NCBI GenBank assembly: GCA_018105865.1
Contig: CM030859.1
Span: forward strand, 3,680,597 to 3,744,596
Source: Metaphire vulgaris
Taxonomy: Eukaryota; Annelida; Clitellata; Crassiclitellata; Megascolecidae
Direction of reading: 5' to 3'
DNA: 64,000 nt
This document shows, piece after piece, positions 57,488 to 64,000 of this stretch; the first letter of the stretch is position 1; each line of letters starts with the position of its first letter. The translations under genes and the position numbers were made by a program. The notes beneath the pieces were generated by a model. It was not told the origin of the DNA, did no database searches, and saw nothing but the letters and a program-made list of their open reading frames with translations.

Positions 57488-58460
57488 GTTGAATGTAAAT
57501 GTAAATGTAAATGTAAATGTAAATGTAATTAGCTATTTATATTGCGCCTAATCAATAAATGTTAGCAAGCGCATTACAATTAATGTCAATTATGTTAATT
57601 ATTATATGCACAATTAAACAGGTGTGTCTTCAAATGTTTACGGAAAGCGACGGGCGACTTTATGCTCCGTAGCGCTGGTGGAAGGGCGTTCCAGGCATGG
57701 GGTCCGGCGTACGAGAAGGCTCGTTGTCCCATGACTGTCCGAAGACGAGGTTTCTGGTATTGGCTAGTAGAGGCTGATCGTAGGCCTGGTCTACCAATGA
57801 CGGTTGATGTTGGCTGGAGCAGATCGGCCAGATAGGTCGGACAAAGGCCAATCTGTGCACAGAACATCAGCGTGCATAGTTTGTGTTGTATCCGTGACTG
57901 GACTGGAAGCCAATGGAGTTCGCGAAGCGCTGGAGTGACGTGGTCTCGAGGTTTTAGGTCCAGCACCAGACGTGCAGCAGCATTTTGTACGCGCTGCAGG
58001 TTGGCCAGTGTAGACTTTGGGAGGCCGGCAAGAACGGAATTACAATAGTCTAGTCTGGACAGAACAAACGCAGAAACCAGTTGCGAGGCGACTTCTTTGC
58101 CAGCGATTCGACAAATCTGGCGGATACGTCGTATGTGATAGAAGCAGCTCTTGGCTAACTGTCCAACATGTTGCTTCATGGTCAATTCATTGTCAAACAG
58201 TACTCCGAGATCTCTGACGACGGAAGAAGGGCGGACGATGGTGCCCTGAAGTGCCAGACTACAATCGGTGTTGGACAGCTTAAGCATGTTAGCATGTGAG
58301 CCAAACCATGCAAGCTCAGTCTTTGAAGCATTAAGTTGCAATCGTCGTGAGGAACACCATCCTTGGACCTCTGTGATGCAATTTTGGAGACGACCAAGAG
58401 CAAGACCAACGTCTTTAATGTCCACATTGTCGTAGATCTGTTTATCATCAGCAAAAATAT
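57488..58460 (-). mobile_element. L2/CR1-type LINE, 5'-truncated, with (TTTACA)n tail
   Basis: On the minus strand from 58460: HIFADDKQIYDNVD (catalytic FADD), CSSRRLQLNASKTELAWFGS, VVRDLGVLFDNELTM, HIRRIRQICR, SRLDYCNSVLAGLP, LQRVQNAAARLV, LRELHWLPVQSRI and then AFSYAGPHAWNALPPALRS, FRKHLKTHLF and a stop at 57595. This C-terminal RT region is one uninterrupted frame of about 290 codons. The 3'UTR has GCGCAATATAAATAGC, followed by a tail of TACATT units (57493-57528 on the plus strand as TGTAAA). Confidence 0.88.
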
Positions 58461-59169
58461 GATGGCGAAGATCATGACGTTGAAAAATGAGGGCAAAGGG
58501 GAAGGGACAAGGGGAAGGGAGTCAAAAATTGCCCAGAAATAGTTGCCGTAATTAATTTACAGCCCAAAAGGCAGCATCCGTGGTAATGCGTTTCTCAGGT
58601 ATCGCATATATTGCTTTGGCATCACGCCCCAGAGAGAACTGTTGAATACTTGAACATCCTATCAGACTCTTAACGGCAAACATGCGCAACAGTCTCACAG
58701 CAGGACGCATATTAGCGTGATTTTCTGTTGTGATTTCTTCTCCCGTGTGACCGTACAGCAGAAAATCGATACCGTATTCGACAATTTTCTATACCCACGC
58801 ATTTCGCAAACGAAAGAATTTGAGGCGCGAGACAAAAGAGATAGCGTATCGGTTGAAGAGACGCGAGAGGAATTTTGTTAGACTTGAGAGATTTTTCTAT
58901 CGCGATGAATTCTCCAGAGACGTTTCTCTGTTATTCGAGTCTACACCCGTAGGGTCATTAACCCGTTTGCACAGCCAACCGCCACATAGCATGATATGGC
59001 ATAGCAAGGTTTTCTATCGGCCTAGGATGAGGCTTTTTAGTTAGCAAAGTTTGCAAATTGAGACTCCGAATATCTCAAAAAGTAATAGTTTTTGTAGTAA
59101 ATGATCGTGAATATGAACTTTCGCAGCACCAGTTCTGATGCTCAAGGGTATCAAACAGACGATGCTTCG
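58461..59169. other. No gene seen
   Basis: A short GGGAAGGG run near 58498-58520 and otherwise unremarkable sequence. AGAGACGCGAGAGG words around 58800-58900 are not assigned. Confidence 0.4.
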
Positions 59170-59457
59170 CAGTGGCGGTTCCACGTGGGGGATGAGTGGG
59201 GATGCATCCCCGTCGGACTTCCGGACTTTTTTCGCTTGTGAAACCTATTTTGGGTAAAAGTCTAGTAAAACTACGGGGAAAAAACTGCAGATGACCTTTT
59301 TTGCTTGGCAACCTATTTTTCGGTAAAAGTGTAGTAAAATTAGGGAAAAACTTCCCTTTTGTCAGTTTATTGATTTTTCCTTCTCTTTTCATCCCCCACC
59401 AAATTCCTATGAATTCATTTCACGCCCCCCCACCAAAAAATCTTGGAACCGCCACTG
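59170..59457. mobile_element. hAT-type MITE, CAGTGGCGGTTCCA family (third copy)
   Basis: Ends CAGTGGCGGTTCCACG / TTGGAACCGCCACTG. Flanks ATGCTTCG and GTGCTTCA share TGCTTC. Two internal ACCTTTTTTGCTTG-type motifs. Confidence 0.85.
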
Positions 59458-59855
59458 GTGCTTCACGTCCTTCCGCAGAAGATCCGGTCAACGTTGGAGA
59501 TCAGTCGGTGTATGGAAAGCAGCGAGACAGACTGTGGAGGAAAGGCTTGGATTCGAATTCCTCAACAGTTAACTTAAAACAGACTCCAATAAATAGGTCA
59601 GGGTCTAATTTTCAACTGGGGTAGAACCAGGACCGGAGCTTACCTGTCCTGACCCACCCCACCCCCACCCCGCAAAACAAGCATTCCGACTTCTAAGGGT
59701 GGATGATGCAAGTATGCAGCTGTAAGTACAAAAAGTTATCCTTTAATTAAGCCATCGGTGACGACGGGGTACTTCGCATTTGCGGACTTTGCGTGTCCCT
59801 GGCGCAGGCCTTGGGTATACATACAATAAGTTCAGCTGACGTCTACAGTAAAGGT
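59458..59855. other. No gene seen
   Basis: Unique-looking sequence between two MITEs; no convincing frame. Confidence 0.4.
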
Positions 59856-60197
59856 ACCAGTGGCGTAGCCAAGGGTGGGTTTGGGGGTTAAACCCCTCGG
59901 TTGTTCGCAATATAGCGAATGGGGAGTTTTGGGGATTAAAACCCCCTTGGCGACCAAAAATAACTTTGTATTGCGATCACTATATAGTGTACTCGCTCAT
60001 AAGCCTTTAGTCCTATACCTATATATTAGTTATTTAAAATATTGAAGGATCTTTTTTGCTTGTCAGGATTTTTTGCGTGCTGCTGTTAATCAAATCATGC
60101 AATGATGATAACCTTTTTTTGGTTGTCGGAATTTTCCGAAGTTGGGAACATGGAAACCACACCCGTACCCCTTCAGAAAATCTTGGCTACGCCATTG
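59856..60197. mobile_element. hAT-type MITE, CAGTGGCGTAGCCA family
   Basis: Ends CAGTGGCGTAGCCA / TGGCTACGCCATTG, target duplication AAAGGTAC / AAAAGTAC (7 of 8). Internal TTTTTTGCTTGTC motif at about 60052-60064. Confidence 0.85.
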
Positions 60198-60354
60198 AAA
60201 AGTACGGTTGGTTATTTATTACTCGATGAAAGTAAAGCTGTAAATCATGTTTTGAAGCTGATGTCTTTTCAAAGTTCAAACGCCTGTTCCCTGACTCTCC
60301 TGGTACCCTATATGAATCGAACAGAATTTTTTCATCATTTGGCTTCCTCTAACA

Positions 60355-61462
60355 CAGTGTTTCCCAAACTGTGGGTCGCGACCCAAAAGTGGGTCGCACG
60401 ACTCAGTCTAGTGGGTCACGGGGTAGCGCGAAATTAGATTCAACGTGTCATTTTCTAACCAATACCACAATGTCACAAGCCTTGAAAGTTGCAAGTAGAC
60501 TTAGGTTTTAATAAATTTATAATACCCTGCAATCCTCCATACACGGCTTATAGTGAAATGATTGGTGTATTAACCAATTTAAGTTGACAATAACTTTGCA
60601 AGGTCGCGGAATGTTACAAAGCCGCTGAAGTGATCGCAATTCCAAAAGTTTAGGAAACCCTGGACTATAGTACTTTTAAAATTAGTCATGTTTCACAATA
60701 ACGCAAGGAAAGCGTATTCCGACCATTTTGCTCTGAAACTCCAATAACAATATGGAATGAGGAATCTATGTTCTGGTCAATTTCAAACCCAATGGTTAAG
60801 CGATTTTGCCATTCTCATAGGATTTTCAAGACGCGTAAAAAAGGTATGTTATTGGAAATTTTTTAAGAAAGATAATTTTCTAGAAATTCCAGAATATTTC
60901 TCATTTTGTGTTATTTGGCAAGAGTGTGAATAATTCTGCCTAATATATATTTACCATATTTTCATTTGAATTGAATAAGAGCGTTGGTTTGGCATTTTAT
61001 TCAAAACTTAGAAGATTCTTTTCAAATAACGTTCGCCAGATGGCCTAATGCATTTTAAAATTATTTAATGCTATTACAAAACCGCTGAAGTGGGCGGCGC
61101 AGTGGCGTAACCAAGAGGGGTTTGCGGGTTAACCCCTCTTGGCTGCCGAAAATAAAATATTTTTAATGAGTTTCTATTTATTCTTTTTTTGACGCGACTT
61201 TAAGGGGTGAAACCCCCCCCCCTTGGCTATAAAATGTAAAGGCTTAAGAGGTGAGGACCTTTTTTGCTTGTCATGAAAAAATAGAGATGATAGCCTTTTT
61301 TGCTTGTCAGAGAAAAATAGAGGAGATAACCGTTTTTGCTTGTCAAGATTTTTCCAAAGTTGGTCACGGTCAAAACCAAAAACCAAACCTCCACCCTTCC
61401 GGAAATCCTGGCTACGCCACTGCCCACTGGGGCCGCGGTTCCAAAATGTTTGGGAAACTCTG
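60355..61462. mobile_element. hAT element, CAGTGTTTCCCAAAC family, with nested MITE
   Basis: Ends CAGTGTTTCCCAAACTGTGG and TTTGGGAAACTCTG, flanked by CTCTAACA / CTCTACCA. A second MITE of the CAGTGGCGTAACC / GCTACGCCACTG type is nested at 61100-61422 and contains three copies of the TTTTTTGCTTGTC motif. No transposase seen. Related remnant at 45455-46222. Confidence 0.85.
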
Positions 61463-61794
61463 CTCTACCAGATGTCACTTACCTTTCGAGAAGTCCAAAC
61501 GTGGCGCGTCTTCAGATTCTGAGTCGATGACAGAACACTCAGTTTCTCAGCAGACTGTTCTAACTTCTTCTTGACGAAGTCCTGACTTTCTCAATTAGTC
61601 CCTTTTCTGTTTTTCATTTTGCTAAAGGAGGTGGAGAGAGAGAGACCGACGTACGTTGCCGGTGGCATTGCTTTGAATGATAAAGGAAAGCGCAACGCGT
61701 CCATTTCTGCCTCGTGTCCCGACTGCGATCTGCGCTCGGCACTCACCAACGGTCGCACACTTCAATGACATTCATCTGTAACCACACTTCACTC
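61463..61794 (-). other. Possible splice-bounded exon on the minus strand
   Basis: On the minus strand CTCGAAAG|GTAAGT (about 61482) is a consensus donor, and CTCTCTCCACCTCCTTTAG (about 61628) a good acceptor; the roughly 145 bp between has stops early in every frame. The last 30 codons before the donor are open (KKLEQSAEKLSVLSSTQNLK). This could be a 5' untranslated or noncoding exon; the evidence is splice-site strength only. Confidence 0.25.
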
Positions 61795-62070
61795 ATACAC
61801 GCACACACACGGGCGCGCTCACACACACGCGCATATATGTGTGTATATGTATATATATAATATATATATACACTTGTATGTATATATTATATACGCGTGT
61901 GTATTATATATATGTTATATATATATATATATATATAATTATATATATATATTAGGTTGAGTGAACAATTTCAAAACTCGAAAGCTCTATATATACAATA
62001 CATATATACTGTATGTATATATAAAATCCATATATATGTACATAATATATATATATATATATATTAGGTG
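61795..62070. repeat. (CA)n/(TA)n microsatellite cluster
   Basis: CACACACGCG then several (TA)n runs, with two TTAGGTGA / TTAGGTTGAGTGA words. Confidence 0.85.
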
Positions 62071-64000
62071 AATTTAAAATTTGTGCTTTCAAAACTCAAA
62101 AGCACTAGTTATCAACGATTGTGTATGGCACTATAAACTTGTATGCAAAATATGACCTCTAAGACTTAATATCTATTGCCACCTACCATAGCTTTTGTGA
62201 CGTCAGTGGTATATGATGACCTTTGCCTATATGTTGACAGTTGTAATGTTGCCAAATTTGTTCCGTATGTTATATTATTGTGCACTATACGAGCTTCAGT
62301 TAAGTTATGAATTACTGCAAATTTGTATTTATTGTGCTAGATATATTTGAGCTTTAAAATATTTCTAAACAGTGTCATTCATCAATTTTTAAGCAATACA
62401 CTATATACGTCGTTTTGCTTATAGGGCTGAATGGTGTAAAACGCTAGCGCAAAAACCAGAACACTGTACTGTCCTTGATATGCCAAAGAGAATAAGTTTG
62501 AATACACTGCCTACTGTTGAAGACCTGTTTATGGAGTAGCCTACCAATGGGTTAGACCAGGGGTGGCCGGGTGGCCAACCTTTTGTGACCCGGGGGCCAC
62601 TTTGAACTTTGAGCACCATGCGGAGGGCCGCATGCTTTTGACTTATTTTTCATTGTTTTCAGAAATAGTGACAATCATTGTCAAGTATCGACATAGTATT
62701 TGGTGGCAGTTGTATTTTAACAGCAATTTAAAAGTTACTATTAAAAGATTAAGAACATTTACCAAAAGTCTTACCCATGACTTAATTGTGATTTATAATT
62801 TACGTGAAGCTAGATATTAAGGGCTGTCAAGCTGCGGCCGAGTAGAGTAGTAAAATCGAAGTGTGTGAGTTTGATATTTCACAATATGCCCAAATTACAT
62901 GCAAATGAGATGAAAATATATAGAAAGATGGGGAAATATGCGCTGTACACGTGTTGTAAATTTGAGAGAAATATATTTAGGAATTTTTAAGAAATCATAG
63001 TTGTGCTGGGGTTTTTTCTGAGACACCCTGTACATTAGGTTCAAATTCAGTTGCTGAAGTGCGCAGGATGTCATGCAGATGAGTGTCAGTAAGTCCTGAG
63101 GTCTTGTTCTGTGTACACGTTTGTCCCCTTTCACGCGTAAAAACATCTGCTCCCATATGTATGTGTTGCCAAACTCGTAAGTTTCAACACATTTGCTCTC
63201 AATGCTGAATACATGTCTGAATTCAACAGAGAGTAGAACTTGATACTTTGGTTGTGTTGTGAATGCCGGAGAGACCGGCAAAATCTTCTATAATTTCAAA
63301 GTTTTCATTCACCCCTCATAAATGTCAGCAAGTGTGCCTTGTCTGAGACGTCACTGCTTTCATCAACAGCAATAGGATGTAGACCCCTGCACAGGCCGAC
63401 TTATGGCAGCCCGGCCCGGCCCGGCCCGGCCCGTCACTCTTTTGGCCCGGCCCGGCCCGTTTCATTGCTTTTTCTTTAGGGTCTGGCCCGTTTCGGCCCG
63501 CCAAATTTCCGGCCCGGCCCGGCCCGCCCTGCTCATTTGCGATTACAATTTGCAACCTAACTTTTGAAAAATCAGTCATGATTCAGTTGACGTTTTAATA
63601 ACAGTCTTCTTACTAAAATGTAGTGTCTACTGAAAACAACTTATAATGCAACAAAATTGAAGCTGATCGATAAAGTTTAAGCATTAGAATGCAAAAATAG
63701 TCTGTCTAAAGATTTCCACGTAGTGACGAAGAGAAGGCGAAGGCAAGGAGATCAAAGTATTTCAAACAATACATTCAAGCGATCCTGGCACTACACAGGC
63801 CCCAACGCTAGTCCCTAGAATACGTATCTGGACAAGAAGGACAATGCGTATTGCGTAATGCTAATATAATCGGTCAGACTCTGCCTTTGAAGACTCTACG
63901 GGATTAGAATTTCTACTCCCCTACATTACTTGCCCCAAATTACGTCATTCCATCTCTTGTGCGTTGGCACAGTTTCATATCCGATGACTCCATTTATACA
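62071..64000. other. No gene seen; element fragments
   Basis: CCAGGGGTGGCC ... GGCCAACCTTTTGTGACCC near 62558-62590 is a hAT-like element end. A GGCCCGGCCCGG reiterated segment lies at about 63405-63530, flanked by CAGGCCGAC and CCCGCCCTG. GTTTTTTCTGAGACACCCTG near 63012 resembles a Tc1/mariner-type end. No coding support. Confidence 0.45.

Noticed and set aside
61092..61430. 8-bp duplication around the nested MITE at 61100-61422
   Set aside because: The two flanks do not match; ends were called from inverted repeats only.

Overview
The window is nuclear DNA from an animal. It has split genes with GT-AG introns, an immunoglobulin-superfamily receptor, a DC-STAMP-family membrane protein, many non-LTR retrotransposons, tRNA-derived SINEs, and very many hAT, piggyBac and related DNA-transposon remnants. 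Long (AAT)n, (AT)n and (GATA)n arrays and the recurring word TAGGCCTA suggest a marine invertebrate, perhaps an echinoderm or other deuterostome. That placement is a guess from sequence style and no species is claimed.

Layout. 1-8.4 kb: repeats and a block (573-8413) that is a diverged second copy of 34593-40588. 8.4-12.3 kb: a nearly complete L2/CR1-type LINE whose reading frame is broken by one in-frame TGA. 12.3-14.8 kb: older LINE pieces, one split by a piggyBac-like element at TTAA. About 15.1 kb to at least 28.0 kb, plus strand: a two-Ig transmembrane receptor gene. Its exons are a signal peptide (15180-15240), Ig1 (19035-19343), Ig2 (21782-22072) and a transmembrane segment (25246-25393), all in compatible splice phase. 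They are followed by a 296-bp tandem array holding five alternative 48-bp cytoplasmic exons of two kinds: basic, or acidic with a tyrosine. A hAT element and a LINE have inserted into the array. 28.8-34.6 kb: repeats, MITEs and SINEs with no firm gene. 34.6-40.6 kb: second copy of the duplicated block. 40.9-48.3 kb, minus strand: a three-exon gene encoding an SH3 domain, a DC-STAMP-type multispanning region and a C-terminal RING-like domain (DCST1/DCST2 family). Its introns hold MITEs, a SINE and a BIR-like remnant. 48.3-52.3 kb: microsatellites, a CpG-rich stretch and a possible first exon with a TATA box (minus strand, 51806-52171). 52.3-64 kb: microsatellites, nested LINE and hAT insertions, adjacent perfect palindromes at 57028-57102, and MITEs.

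The two most interesting loci are the receptor with duplicated cytoplasmic exons that differ only by amino-acid-changing substitutions, and the SH3 / DC-STAMP / RING protein. Filled and empty transposon sites between the two copies of the duplicated block give internal evidence for insertion boundaries and for which copy is older. Domain names come from motif recognition by eye; no database search was possible.
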